In this document: piece after piece, positions 49,280 to 62,352 of the stretch | Layout: every line of letters begins with the position of its first letter | How positions within the stretch are numbered: the first letter of the stretch is position 1 | Assembly: GCA_026874595.1 (NCBI GenBank) | Contig: CM049313.1 | Location: 18,039,508-18,103,507 of the forward strand | Source of the DNA: Sipunculus nudus | Lineage: Eukaryota; Annelida; Sipuncula; Golfingiida; Sipunculidae | Direction: 5' to 3' | DNA: 64,000 bases | The notes under the pieces: model-generated | The model's database searches: none | Seen by the model: only the letters and a program-made list of their open reading frames with translations | What the model was told of the DNA's origin: nothing | Position numbers and translations under genes: made by a program

Positions 49280-49750
49280 TGATGGATTAACATCAAACTC
49301 ACCATTACAAATTACCGATAGATAATCTTGCCAAAGTACAAATTGGGCAACGCATAGTTAATAAGGTCAGAGGTCACTGCGATGACTTAAGAGGAAGACA
49401 AGTAAGTTGATAAAACCCAACAGAAATTTCTCAATTTAATCAAATTAATATCTCACATAAGTCGGATTTTAAGCATATTCCATATATATTAAATAAGGAC
49501 AGAGGTCACCAAGACTTGTGTGGCATTATGGGACTTAACAAAGTTCTGACGGATTATCTTGAAACTCAGTGTTAATATTTATTCATAAGAGATTCTAGCC
49601 TTAACGTAACTCTCAGCAAAATTCATACATATTAAATTAGGTCATAATTCACAACATATAAGACAGACGTATTATGCACATTTGCAGTGCTCTTGTTTAT
49701 ATATAAATATCAAAGGTCAATTTTACACATTTAAAGGTATGTGCTTTTCA
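49280..49750. repeat. Relic AGGTCA-containing interspersed repeat
   Basis: Repeated short motifs AAGGTCAGAGGTCAC (about 49,362), AAGGACAGAGGTCACC (about 49,495) and CAAAGGTCAA (about 49,710), spaced 130-215 bases apart, resemble the better preserved repeat at 38,790-39,740. Confidence 0.5.
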
Positions 49751-49829
49751 TTCTTTCTAACATTTGTGTAAAAGAAAATGCTGATGTATGGGCATTAATC
49801 AACAATTTATATAGAGAGACAATTACCAA

Positions 49830-50240
49830 AGATCTGCACCAGGAGACCACTGCTCCAGGTAAGCACACAGGTCTGTTCCAGGAGAGCAAACTATGCTGCT
49901 CCAAGAGAGCACTTTTCCAAGAGAGCGTACTGTAATGCTCCAGGAGAGCACTCCTCCAATGTAGCACACAGGTCTAATCCAACAGAGCCCTGCCCATTGA
50001 GCACGCATGTCTACTCCATGGTAGCACTGCTCCAGGGTAGCACACAGGTCTGCTCCAGCAGAGCACTGCTCCAGGAGAGCACACAGGTCTGCTCTAGGAG
50101 TGCATACTATTCTGCTCCTGGAGAACACTCTTCCAAGAGAGTATACTGTCCTAGGAGAGCATACTGCTCAGGTTATGAAGAAGAACTGCTCTAATACGCA
50201 AATTGGCTGCTCCACTGGAGCACTAATTAAAATAATTGGA
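49830..50240. repeat. Degenerate minisatellite based on CTGCTCCAGGAGAGCAC
   Basis: At least fifteen variants of CTGCTCCAGGAGAGCAC, alternating with ACACAGGTCTG, fill this stretch with a basic period of roughly 20-24 bases and a higher-order period near 60. CTGCTCC and GGAGAGCA are short and partly complementary, so single strands can fold back. Weak copies continue to about 50,450. It has frames on both strands but they are products of the repeat. Confidence 0.85.
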
Positions 50241-50848
50241 ACAACAATTTGTGCTGAATCACTGCTCACAATATGCTGTGCAAACCACGATTATGAAAGG
50301 AAAATTAGGGAGCAGACTTCCAGCAGATAATCCCTAGGTCTTGGAGCACGTATACAGAATATGCTGTTATATACTAAATACTCTGCCGCAGATCTGCTGT
50401 AAACAATGCTCTAGCTATTGGCCGAAACTCTGCTTCAATTGTGCTGCTCATTTTAATTTTCCCCACTCCTACATAATATTAACATTGCCGAATCCAGAAA
50501 TTCAAGAACAGGGCGGCGCAAATATTGGGTTGGTGGCTCATGGTTATTATTAAATCGAAGGTCTTAAAATTATGTTTAGTAAATGTAATATATATTTATA
50601 TATAATTCACCTATTTCACTATTTTTAAAGAGTATTACAGGCACATGAAGGAGGGTATCGATCGGGGTTTCCATATATGTATTTTTTTTCATTATGCCTT
50701 ATTCAGAGAACATTTTAAGGCACCTGTCTCACAATATATAAGGTTATGTTCCTTAACTCTTATTCTCAAAATTGATTTTGCTAATGCAATTTTTGAGGGG
50801 GATCCCCGGTTTTATGACCGAGCAGAGTGTAATAAAGGAGAGATTCGT

Positions 50849-50993
50849 TATTGAAATATTTAGATGATATCTTAGTATGGAGTAAATCTCAAATCTGTTT
50901 ATTAATATCATTAACTTATGAACTTAAAGCAATACACAGTGGAGAATTAAATAATCTAATTGCTAAAAATAAAAAAGGAAATCTGAAAAATTA
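50849..50993 (+). pseudogene. Possible reverse-transcriptase catalytic fragment (YLDDIL)
   Basis: A 48-codon open stretch includes LKYLDDILVWSKSQIC, which resembles the Y-L-D-D box of LTR- or DIRS-type reverse transcriptases. Nothing upstream or downstream extends the match, and the frame ends at a stop. If real it is a tiny relic. The motif is short enough to arise by chance. Confidence 0.3.
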
Positions 50994-52380
50994 AAATTAA
51001 TTACGATTGAATGGTAAAGGAATGGATAAAATGAGAGATGTTTCTGCTCAATAGAAAACGCGCGCCTTGGGCGCTCGCCTCTTGGTCCGCCACGGAATAA
51101 GAAAATGAAAATAAATGTCCAAATGTAAATGAAAACAACTTAAGAACGGGCCATTCTTAAAAAGGGTCAATCATTATGTACACGATATGAATGTTATGCT
51201 GATGCTAATAATGTTCGGGAGAAATATAATATTTGTCCAGTGATAAATAACAGCAAGAACACCAAGCAGTACCATGGCCGACCGAGGCTATCGGCACGAC
51301 CCTCGTGCCGATAAGAAGTACAATCACCACGACAGCCTCTCATATTATAATATCAGACCTAACCACTGCTAACAATATGGCTGGTAACGGACACCTCAGC
51401 ACAACAGAACTATTTAAAAGCTGTAGATTCTAAGTGATTTACGTAAACTTAAAACTTACAATCAGTGCATAAAACTGGAAAAGCCTGTGTTCATACAGGA
51501 ATGTTCCTTGGCCAGCTGTTATTGCAAGTTTCGTTGTGGTATGATTATTTCTGTTCATGAGTTTTTTTGTATCAGTTTCCCAATTATAATTCCTCTGATA
51601 CTTAATGTAATTAGATTAAGAAAAATTAAAATATATTTAGTGTACGATATATGGGAACACACAGCAGTCGTACGGATAAAAAAGCTAATCCGCACGACGA
51701 TTGTGCAGATAGACATTACCACCATGGCCATCCTCTCTGATCAGTTATTATCTGTATCAGTCTGTATCAACTATATCAGTCGACAATGTCATCAAGGCAG
51801 GTGAAAAAAGACATTCCATGCATTGAACCCGATAGTACAGTAGCATTGATCGCTGACGAATCTAAAGCCTGGCCAGAAATAACAAATTTGATGCTCTGAC
51901 AATGAAGTGAGCCATTTTAAAACATTACTCGATAGCAGCGGTATACCCATAATTTTTGCATGCGACCTGTGACATCCAGGTTTCAGAGTGTACGCAAAAG
52001 TGTAGTCCCCATCTACGGTTTCAAGAAACCCGAAGAAAAAACAAACAGGAAAGATTCAATAGGGCCCCAGATATGTTACACGAAACTATTCCAAAGACAG
52101 CGTCCAGGTGATAATCTTTATGCGGAGATAGTTTGATGGTAAGGGGACTTGTATCAGCTAAGTTAGGGAAGTAAAATGCTCTTTTTGGACACCGCCCAAA
52201 TTACAATTGATTTTCTGTGGATCTCAGCTTATCATAGAGGTAAAAAAGCCAACCCTTGTCAAATGCGCTTGTAATACCCAGGGCTATGATATTTACTGAT
52301 CTGGGTTTTGTATAAGGAAACATCTTTATCGGGATTTGCAGTTGACAGGACCCCCCCCCCCCCGTGTTTGGTCTATATAA

Positions 52381-52503
52381 TTTAAGTTCATTTTTGGCGA
52401 GATTTATGTCACTTTATGGCCCGTCGACATTTGTGGTTTCACTTTAAATTCATTTTTGGCGATATTTATGTCACTTTATGGCCCGTCCACATTTAAATCT
52501 ACA
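52381..52503 (+). repeat. 62-bp tandem duplication
   Basis: TTCATTTTTGGCGA followed by ATTTATGTCACTTTATGG occurs twice at a spacing of 62 bases with few differences. Other copies of the unit have this only once. Confidence 0.85.
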
Positions 52504-52744
52504 TTCGTTTCAGCATATCTGTAAACAGATGAATCAAGAGAGCACGTGCTCCTGCAACTATTGTAATAATAAACCATGCTTCAAACGTGCATGTATACCT
52601 GCATAGATTGTTAAACTTACAAGCCTTGCTGCACAGAAACGATTCTGACACAGATAGACTATCATTTCAGGTGTTTTATTATTTTTATTATTGGACGTAT
52701 GCGCACATTCGATGTTTCAAGATTTAAACTAAAATAATATTCAA

Positions 52745-52897
52745 ACAAAACAACCAGTCACAGTTCACCACATGGTTGAGTATTCTTTAGAAATTGAACA
52801 CGATTGCATGGCAGAGCACATTTTTTTTGGTCGGGGAATGTTGGCTTTCCTTAAACATGAACAGCCATGTTGAGAGAGACAGATATTGTCTTGACAG
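52745..52897 (+). pseudogene. Relic GT15 promoter and untranslated exon, copy E, first
   Basis: The CCAAT box has decayed to CCAGT. The exon-like stretch ends CTTGACAG/GTGATA (junction 52,897/52,898). It is the upstream one of two cassettes in copy E. Confidence 0.35.
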
Positions 52898-53324
52898 GTG
52901 ATATCTTTATATGGAAAAAGTGGTTTCTGTTCTACTGATATTGTAGACATTATAATTTCAAAGAGGTGCTTATTTCCACCTCTATCACTCCCCCATCTAT
53001 ACAAATTCTGGCTAAGCTTTATAACATCTCCCTACTCATCATTGAGCGCGAATACATTGAATAGGGCTTGAAAATATCTTGTCTATATAATTTTCGATAC
53101 AAACACAATGTCTATTTAGTGATATGGCGTTCGGTACAGTCTAAGGGCCCGGATGTGTCTTCCGAAACTATTCCGAGGACAGGATCCAGGCGATAATCTA
53201 TATACGGTGATAGGTTGACGGTAAGGGGACTTGTATCAGCAAAGTTAGGGAGGTATAACGCTTTTTTTTGACCCAGCAAAAATATTGTTGATCTCTGTCT
53301 ATCCCAGCTTATCACAGAAGCCAT

Positions 53325-53424
53325 AGAGCAAAGCCTTGCCTTATGCGCCTGTGAAATCCAGGGCTATGACATATAGAGCAAAGCCTTGCCTTATGCGCCT
53401 GTGAAATCAAGGGCTATGACATAT
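53325..53424 (+). repeat. 50-bp tandem duplication
   Basis: AGAGCAAAGCCTTGCC to ATGACATAT occurs twice in direct succession with a single base difference. Confidence 0.95.
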
Positions 53425-53859
53425 AATTATCTTGGAGTCTTATAAGTATTATTTGTTGTGATTCGTTGTGGACAAATCCCCCTTCTCCTAACCGACCCCC
53501 CCCCCCCCTCCCGCCCCCCTCTCCTCCCTGAGCTGGTCTGTAAGATTTAATTTCATTTTTGGCGATATATATGTAACTTTATGCATCATCTACACTTCAA
53601 GCGTCATTCATTTAAGCATATTTGTAAATGCGTGAATCAAGTAAGTACATGCCCTGCAACAATTGCAGTTATTAATCATGCTTCCGTCGCACATGTGTAC
53701 CTGCATAGATTGTTACACTAAGGAGCCTCGCTGTACAGGAACGATTCTTTCATTGACCGACTACTGTTATTTCATGTGTGTTAAGTCATATAAATAAAGG
53801 CCGTATGCGCAATTGCCGATTTTTAGTATTTTAACAAAAATCAATATTCAAACGTAACA

Positions 53860-54006
53860 TCCAATCACAGCCCGACACATGGTTGAATAGTCTTCAGAAA
53901 ATGAATAGGAATGCGTGGCACATCACAATTGTTTTGGTCGGGGAACGTTGGCTTTCCTTAATCACAAACATCCACGTTCAGAGAGACAGATATTGTGTCT
54001 TCACAG
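53860..54006 (+). pseudogene. Relic GT15 promoter and untranslated exon, copy E, second
   Basis: CCAAT (53,860-53,864) is intact and the donor is CTTCACAG/GTGAGC (junction 54,006/54,007). The GT15 downstream of it is a pseudogene, so this unit should no longer make a protein. Confidence 0.35.
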
Positions 54007-55004
54007 GTGAGCTTGTTTTCTTATATATTAAAAAAGTGCTATTTAACTTTCTTTTAAAAAAACATGTTCTCCCTGTACTGATATTGTGACGTTATAGTTA
54101 GGTTTAATTTTAAAGAGGTGCTTATTTCCCCCTCTATCCCTCCCCGTCTTTACAAATGTTGGCTAAAACGGTTTCAAGCAGCTTTATGAACTTTCCTCTG
54201 CCCACCACATACCGCAAAATCATTGAAATAACTTGTTCATGTGGCTTTTGTTAAACCATCCTCCGACAAACATCAGGTCCATTAACTGATGTAGCACTCA
54301 GTACAGTCTAGAACTCCCTTTAGCCCTACACATATTATTGGTATACGGATTCGCTTCTCCCATCTTATGTGAAGCATCTTTTTGCTAATGAAGAGCAAGT
54401 CCTCGGTGATGCTGTTAGTGTTCGGTTTGGAACAGTTTCCTTTAAAGAGTACTTAAATTTAGGTAATATTAATTTATATTTAAAGCAAATTGCTAGGCAA
54501 GCTTACGAAAAACCACGCACTGCGCCTCGTTTGGTAAATACAAATAATATACTCCCGCTCTTTCCATATAACAACATCTCCCATGGTACGCTATATTAAT
54601 AATATATTAGAATAAAAATTCAACTAACAAAAGGGCCCTGTAATACATAGAGAATTCTCAATAAAATACAATTTTCAGGAGGCCGATTAAACTAAAATGA
54701 CATCATACAATAACAGAATATTAGGCAAACCGTAAGAAGAGCTAAAGTTGAGGTATAAATATAAGTATAGTAGAAGTACGTTGTCAAAAGTAGGCAACAG
54801 AGTAACTGAATACTTATAATGAGGCTTGGTAAAAAAAACACCATAGCGTACAACCAAAATAAAAATACGTATATAAAAGTCTAGATTAAATAAGCATAAG
54901 TACGGTAATGAAAAATTAAGGTGACGCTCAAATATTAGGGTTATTTAGCTATACAAGTAGACAATAGAAACAATAATTCCACATGGGTTTTATTTGCGAG
55001 AAAA

Positions 55005-55490
55005 TATCAGCGCGCTAGTCTTCAAAGCTCTTTAGATTGTCGGCATTTTTTTAGTTTTATCGAAAGGCTTTTCCATAGAACCCGCATAAAAGGATGAAGA
55101 TTTATGGATGTCTGTACGCGGAATCAGAAGATTAAGATGTGAGTTTACTGATAAACAGTGTTACACCGATATACATCACTGACAAAAGTAAAATTCTTGA
55201 TTAGATAGGGAGAGTCGAGTCGAGTCGATTCATACATTTGCATGCCAATATCGATTAAAGGTACATGTATAACTATTTTGTCTGATTCTTTCATGATAGA
55301 TGGCGGTCAGTTGAATGCCCAGATGGCTAACATCTTTGACACTCATAATAGTACATCAGATATATAGTACATCACCTATATAAAATTAATAGGTTATCAT
55401 TATAGCTATCTTGTTTGCAGTGTATTAACATGAAAGCTGATTTTTCCGCATCTATTGATTTTTTTTAAATCGTACCTTAATCTTTAAATG
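55005..55490 (-). mobile_element. Non-LTR retrotransposon ORF2 tail, copy E
   Basis: Decayed counterpart of 24,715-25,420, in the same orientation relative to the unit. Confidence 0.6.
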
Positions 55491-55762
55491 AGGACGCGTT
55501 TATCTTCAAAACGGTCATCATGAATCCACTCATTATATACGGGTCTCACAGCCACAAAACACTCACCCCTCTTGAGACTGTCCTTGGAGCATTTTCCTGT
55601 CTTAAAAATTGTGATTCCTGCCATTGAAAACAATTTGAAACCACTCACGACGGCTGCACTCACGATGACTAAAATCCGATCTCACATAAAGCATATCGGA
55701 ATCGAAGATACATGCGTAGTTTATCACATGCATGTTTTTTATAAGCAAAATAGCTGGATGGA

Positions 55763-55881
<119 letters not shown>

Positions 55882-56025
55882 GACGTGTATATTGGTTGTA
55901 TCCAAATTAATTACATTTAATACTAACATTACTGCTGATGTTTTATGTATATCAAAATTGATATCGGAATCGAAGATACATGTGTAGTATATTACTTGCA
56001 TGGTTTGTATAAGCCAAATAGCTGG

Positions 56026-56027
<2 letters not shown>

Positions 56028-56070
<43 letters not shown>
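56028..56070. repeat. (TA)n microsatellite
   Basis: About 43 bases of alternating TA after the second copy of the duplicated segment. Confidence 0.95.
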
Positions 56071-56071
<1 letters not shown>

Positions 56072-57064
56072 CTCTGAAGAAAAACAACACTGAAAATTCA
56101 CTACAGTCTGTTTCACGGGATGCGACCCGATCATCAGATGAATGTTGTTAGAATGAAGCTAACCGTGTGGTTTGAAAAGCCGAGACTTTACGAGATTACG
56201 AGATTATGCTTTATGCGTATTGGGAGGAACATTTAATGACTGTCACTGATCCTTTTGTCCTCGGGTGCACAATAGGATTGGGCGGGTACACGTGCGATAC
56301 TGGAACATAACAGGGCACAGAGGTTTATTGTGGTTTTAATGTTTATAATTAAAACAAAGATATTTTATCAGGAAGCAAATAAGCGAGTAAGCTGATATTT
56401 AATAGAGTCCTGGGTAGAGTAACATTTCCGTAGTATACACATATGATATAAATATACAATACGCATATACTATGAAAATATACAATTCAAAAGGCAAATA
56501 TACAATATAAAAAGGAATATTAAAGGCAAATGTACTATACTCATACCAAGTGGTGCAGGTCTCCTAGCTGAAGGTCGTAAAGCCCCATAGACCAGGATAA
56601 AGTAGAACTTTCCTGTCATCCAATGGACTCCACGAGCCAGCAGTGAGAGAGCAACTACCTGAACAGATGAGTCTGCCCAGCGGATCCTCTTGGTGGGGGG
56701 GGGGGATGAGCGGGCACGTAGAAATTAGTATGAATGCTAGGTTTTAAAACATTTCAGAGTGAATTTGTTTTGGTGGCGGCACTTGGAGAGAATTTCAGCT
56801 CTTGAGTTCAACAATGATCCGGGGGGGGGGGGGGCGTTGCTATTAGTAGCTTTTCAGACAAACAGAGATCACATTTCTTGTCCCACAGAAGTAAGGTGCT
56901 GCCGTGGCAGAGATTTCCCAGGAGAGTTTGTAATTGATATTGTTGTCTTTAAGTGTCCAGATGTGTTTAGACAGTTCAGTGTTTTAGCGTGGGATCTGTT
57001 ACGAAAGGATTGTTTGTGGTTATCTGTAATATTCATTACGGTTAATATTTATATCTTTTTATTG
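56071..57064. other. Copy E-specific DNA upstream of the GT15 pseudogene
   Basis: No match in copies A or B. The first 80 bases (AACACTGAAAATTCACTACA onward) look like the end of an interspersed element, and on the minus strand AATAAACC at about 56,310-56,335 could be an LTR polyadenylation site. G runs occur at 56,694-56,704 and 56,820-56,834. No gene is recognised. Confidence 0.35.
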
Positions 57065-57770
57065 GCGCTCTAGAAGAACGAGACCTGTAGATATGCTGTA
57101 AAGGAAGATTTACGCTAAAGTCTTTTGGATGAAATAAGGTATCCCTTGAGATTTTGTCATTCTGTGAAATCAATAATTCAGAATGTGAACGGTCAGTGCG
57201 GACCTTTTAAACCTGGCCAAAAAGGCCAGCTACAGGGGGCGTTGAAGACGATGGACAAAAACTTCAACGACTGTTTTCCATAACCAATAATAATATTTCA
57301 TGAACCTGACATTAGGAGTTTTATATCGTTGATCAGAAGTTTATCAAATTCTGATGGGTACTTTAAAGAAGTCAAATTCATTATATCAAGATTCCTGCCG
57401 CGAAGATCCAGCTGCCCCTGGTCACCATGTTTGCCCGCCGACGGCTACAAACATATATGTGTCGGTTTCATTCGAAGATAGTAACCGAAATACCTATGAT
57501 ACAAAAAATATCGAGGACTTCTGGCGCCTTGATGACGGTTCGCGATTGCTTGACCCTAAGACATATGACGATTTTTAAAATATGCGCACGCACGATATAC
57601 ACTACGGGTCAATATTAAATGTTAATGATAATAAGGGTTGCTGTCAGCGACTGTGAGAAGAAACAAAAATGCGTATAAAGAAGATCAACATTGAGCCCAC
57701 AGTATTTAAAAGTTGGCCGGAGTTTCGAGTATATGACTGCAATCTTGAAAATCAAAAGGTGAGTTTTCGG
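57065..57770 (+). pseudogene. GT15 pseudogene, copy E
   Basis: It aligns with 25,915-26,715 of the intact gene. The start codon has shifted (ATATGCTG for ATGTGCTG) and about 60 bases that encode the membrane anchor are gone. Several frame changes and stops follow, including a TAA where the gene has a codon just after the YDDF stretch. Preserved fragments include CRFHSKIV, FWRLDDGSRLLDP and ATGCGCACGCACGATATACA at the DNA level. The last third of the gene (from the NNFEIS region on) is missing, and sequence matching the gene's 3' flank (27,605-27,700) follows directly at 57,775, so about 890 bases were deleted there. Confidence 0.9.
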
Positions 57771-57854
57771 TTTGCTTTATGTGTTTTATTTTGGTTCGGT
57801 CTTTTCTTTAGTCGTCCCACAAGTCTCTGATGCGGTCATGCTGGGCTTGGATCC

Positions 57855-58275
57855 AGATGTTTTTACATTTGGGGATTGCAACTGACAACAATCTATCATG
57901 GACAAAAGTACCAGTGAAGACATTATGCTAAAAGATAGGACTACCGCACCGGTTAAGCATATTTTTCCCCTAAAAAAATACTTGGATGCCTTTAATCATG
58001 CATTTATACAGCAAAATTGCAGGTCTCATAGAGAATATTTCTTTTACAAGTGAGGTTCATCAGTATAACGCTCGTTCATCAGTAAACTACCGGGTTAATC
58101 TTCCGAAACCGCACACAACCATCCCAAAAACCTCATCATTTATTACAAGAGTGTTCTATGTAATAGCCTTCCGATAAAACTAAAGAATGCCATCAGTCTA
58201 AAGATCTAGGCTAGCGCGCTTATATTTTCTTGCATATCAAACAAACGTAGAATAATTTCCTTTTATTTTCTACTT
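57855..58275 (+). mobile_element. Non-LTR retrotransposon ORF2 tail, copy D
   Basis: Same fragment as at 24,715-25,420, now on the plus strand because copy D is inverted. FGIATDNNLSW-like, ENISFTSEVHQYNAR and VNLPKPHT stretches are readable, with frame breaks. Confidence 0.7.
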
Positions 58276-58756
58276 GCATAGCTAAATAATACTATTATGT
58301 GAGCGTCACCTAAATATTTGTATCGCCCTTCTTATTCGCATTATATCTAGACATTTATATACACATTTTGTTTAAGTTTTTCCCTCGTTTTATTTATTTA
58401 GTAACTCTGTTGAATACTTTTCATAACGTAACTCTCCTATATATATTTACATATTACCTCACTTTTAGTTGTGCTTACATCACTGCGTTTTTGCTTAATA
58501 TTCTGTGATTTTATGCTGTCATTTTAATTATATATACCTACTGAAAATTGGATATTATTGCAATTTCTCTTTTTGTTACAGGGCCTTTTTGTAAGTTGTA
58601 TTCATCTTATACAGGCTCCGTGGAAGAAGTTGTAATAAGAATAAAGAAATTGTAACTAAATACAAGTTACACAGCGACAAAATGTATATAACGACAAAAT
58701 GCAAGTAATTGACTACTCTCTCTTCCTTAAGCAGACACGCCCTGGAGCCGGTTACC

Positions 58757-58990
58757 ATCTCGGACATAATAATCAACAGTGGCGCATCCAGAGGGGGATA
58801 CAAGGGTTTCGACCCCCCCCCCCCCCCCTTTCAGCCGAAACAAGCTATTTTCCCAGGAATTTCATCGAATTTGTCCGGCTTGGACTCCTCCAGATTATGG
58901 ATTTAGAGACTTTTTTTGTAGGTTTTCTTACGAAACATCTTGGGTTCGACCACTCCCCTTTCCAAAATTCCATCTTTGATTATTCCTGTT
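58757..58990. mobile_element. Foldback (MITE-like) element, copy D
   Basis: CAGTGGCGCATCCAGAGGGG opens the segment, a run of C follows, and the other end (CCAAAATTCCATCTTTGATTA) is decayed. It corresponds to 13,390-13,572 in reverse. Confidence 0.5.
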
Positions 58991-59653
58991 GCCCAGATCA
59001 ACCTAACCTCGATTTGTTCTCTACAAATCCCAACAAAGATTTTTCCTTATACATATCCCAGATAAGCATACTTCATAGCCCTGGATATCACAGGCGCATT
59101 TGACAAAACTTTCTATGATAAGCTGAGATCCACAGAAAATCAACTTTAATTTAGGCATGGTCCAAAAAGTGCGTTATACCTCCCTAACTTTGCTGATACA
59201 AGTCCCCTAACCATCAAACCCGGGCCCTTATAGAACCTCCCCAGGTTTTTTTTCACAGATTTTCGAAACCGCTCATCAAGACTGCCATTTTGCGTACACA
59301 TTGAAACCCGGATGTCACAGGTCCCATGTAAAATTTATGGGTATACCCCTGCTTTCGAGAAATGTTTTAAAATGGCTAACTTCATTTTCAGAGCATCAAA
59401 TTTGTTATATCTGGCCAGGTTTCGGATTCTTCAGCAATCAATCCGTCTGTACTACCGGATTCAATTCTTGAGAATGTCAATTTCACACGTCTTGATGATA
59501 TTGTCGACAGATACCGGGGAAAAAAGGTTCTACCGGTATGAAATTAATATAGTAGTTCAAACACATTTAAAAAAACAGGTACGAAGCAGATGTCTGGGCA
59601 TATATAATCTTCTAATCAAATGAATGTATTGTTAAGAAAATGAATATTTGTTA

Positions 59654-60050
59654 ATTTTTTTTTTTTTTTGTGGAGGTAACCGCCTCCTTTTTTAATGTTC
59701 ACTAATCTAATTCTTTACCTAGGTATTCCTGTTTGGGACTCCCTGACAGGGCGGTAACACTCGCTTCCCGTTATTTTATAACCTGGTGTCTCTCAGGCCC
59801 GGTGTCTACCGCACCAGCAGGTCTTGGGTGTGTAATCAATCCAATTGCAAGGTCGTAACACTTAGGAACCTCCCAAAGACGCAATCGTGAGTGATACACG
59901 GCTGTTCGTTACAGCCCTTCCATTAAGCCAGCGGAGCACTCACCCTAGGTTTTGGTCGACCGTGAAAAACCTCACCACTCCTCGGCTGAGATTTGAACTC
60001 ACTACCACCCGGCTTTTAATCCTGCACTTTACCCCTGAGCCACATAATCT
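59654..60050 (-). mobile_element. tRNA-derived SINE, copy D, second-type
   Basis: The A box (GTGGCTCAGGGGTAAAG), the B box (AGTTCAAATCTCAG) and a long T run at 59,656-59,671, which is the SINE A tail read on the plus strand, mark both ends. It is orthologous to 10,774-11,138 and 21,659-22,060. Confidence 0.8.
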
Positions 60051-60859
60051 TATTGATCATATGAAATATACAATCCTTGAGTGTGCTTGGGGAATTTCAT
60101 TTAAATTCGTGACGAACCAAGGCCCCGATGAAATTTTATGAACGATGCGCTCCCACCACCATATCTGACTAAGAGAACAAGACTTAAAGGCATATTGTAT
60201 TGAGATATGAGCAATAAATAAGAAAACGGACGAAGTAAACAATCATGACAGGTAGTATGTAGGATGGTATCTGATCAGAGAGGGTGACCTAGGTATGGCT
60301 TGGTTTCCAGGATGCCATATTAATTACTTGGCAATCGTTATATATCTCTCGCACATTCATGACATCAGCATAAAGATGAATATTGTATACTTAACGACTG
60401 TCCCTTTTAACTAATGGGCCGTTTTAAATTGATTTCATGTTGCACATGGACATTAATTTTCATTTTCTGTAAACTGTTGAGTAGGAGTAGAGGTAAATAA
60501 AATAGGCAGAAAATGTTAACCTAGAGTAACGAAGTACACATCAAATTGTGATTTCGCCCTGGGCCAAATTCTAGAAACAGGCGATACGTCGTTACTGTGT
60601 ATGACCAAATGATCAACTTATGGACTCATATCACACCCTCAGATAGATATGGATCAGAATGACTCAAACTGAGGGAACCTAAACAAATGACAATGTTGCA
60701 ATATTAAAAGGTTTTTATGGGAAATGCCATGTCAGGTGTTGGGAAGTTAAATTGGCCACAATCCCTATAACTTTTGACCTACAGCAACAAATACACAGCA
60801 AATTAGTGCTGTTGCATTGTCGATATTTCTTTTGTCAGCAATGCTAGGTGCGTCACACC

Positions 60860-61100
60860 CGACGGACCTGGATATGTGTCATTCCCATTGCTCGGCCATA
60901 ACAAAAAGTAACCCCAGAAAGGTGCAATCATTGTGAGTGAAACACGACTGTTGGGCAAAGGCTCCAAATTAAGTCTGCAGAGCTCTCAGTCTGTGTTGGG
61001 GGCCGACCGTAAAAATCTCATCGTCTCTGCTCAGATTCAAATTCACGGTCTCGCGACTTTGAGCCCAGTGTCCTACCCTAGATCACGTAAACGAGTGACG
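60860..61100 (-). mobile_element. tRNA-derived SINE, copy D, first-type
   Basis: Head with TGATCTAGGGTAGGAC and GTGAATTTGAATCTGAG on the minus strand. It is orthologous to 9,745, 19,930 and 31,012. Confidence 0.75.
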
Positions 61101-61894
61101 GGCAGGTAATTTTATCCAATGCTTAGTATCCTTGGGAGCTGGATCTCAACAGCGGGTAGGGAGTGTCCTTAGATGAATGCTCAAAGGAGCGTGTTCGAGT
61201 GCGCACTCACAGGAAATCATTCTATGCGAGACACAGGCCCTAGAAGTCAATGGAAACGGTGTTTGAGGGTTCATAAAACTTCATTTCAGGTAATTTTTCT
61301 GATAATTTCAATAAAAATTGTCGATATTACAGTTATCCGAAAATGTTCTTTAAAATTACTATTTTTTAAAGGCAATGTAATTTTCATGCGACTGCTGTTT
61401 GAAATAAGCAGGTATCGTGTCGGGCAGACGAAAGTGATGCTTTGACTCATAGGCCTCTCTTGCAGTGAAAACGGGGCGTGTCCATTGCGTTCTTCAATAT
61501 CGTTCGCAGACATGACGTCCGATTTATATTCTTAGTGAAAAATTAACGCTGATATTTTATCAACTCTTTTACAAATTATGCCGATATTGTCCAAATAGTG
61601 TGCTCACTCTTGATGTTAGCACCTATAGTCTGTCCGTGTGTAACAGACAGAACTTTTTTTCCCTTTATGTTTAAATAGTATTGATTTGCTTAAGTATTTA
61701 TTATTTGATCGTATAATTTGATGATTTTTAATATAATAATTCAAAAATAAATTATAAACGGCATCAAATATTTTTTCCAAATTTTTCTTATATTTTTATT
61801 GTGGACTTAACTGCTTCATTTTTTCAATGCTAACTAAACTAAGTAAATGTACATCTACAGAATTCAATTCCGGTTTTTGACTTGTGATTGGGTA

Positions 61895-62022
61895 GTATCA
61901 CACGCTTCCTCTTATTTTATATCCTGGCGTCAACCAGGCCGGTGACTACTGCACCTGGGTGCGTTATCATCCCCGTATCTGGGTCGTACCATCGAGGAAC
62001 CCCCGAAAGGCGCACTCGTTTT
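61895..62022 (-). mobile_element. Partial tRNA-derived SINE (3' body only)
   Basis: The plus-strand sequence from TATCACACGCTTCC through GGCGCACTCG matches in reverse the body of the SINEs above, but the tRNA-like head is missing. It has no counterpart at this position in copy B, so it inserted after the duplication or was lost there. Confidence 0.65.
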
Positions 62023-62349
62023 TTTTCAATTTTTTTTTATCCCATGAAACAAGCAGTAGCATTTCTTCATCATCTTTTTTATAAGATTCTCAAGGTCCAT
62101 CGCATCATCTATCTCATCTACGGTCAAATGTTAATTGAAATAAGCATCATAATCAACCACGTCGGCCTCAACGCTCGCCATAGCCATATATTTAACATTT
62201 AAATTAAATTTAAGGAAAAATTAAAAGGAAAGGGTCTTAGACTCATTAAATGTATTTGAATAATGCAAATTTTTTTCTCCAGTCTTTTGTCGACGTTTTT
62301 CTCTGATTTCAAAGCTCTCCTGTTAGAATTATTACAATTTTCATTATTA

Positions 62350-62352
<3 letters not shown>

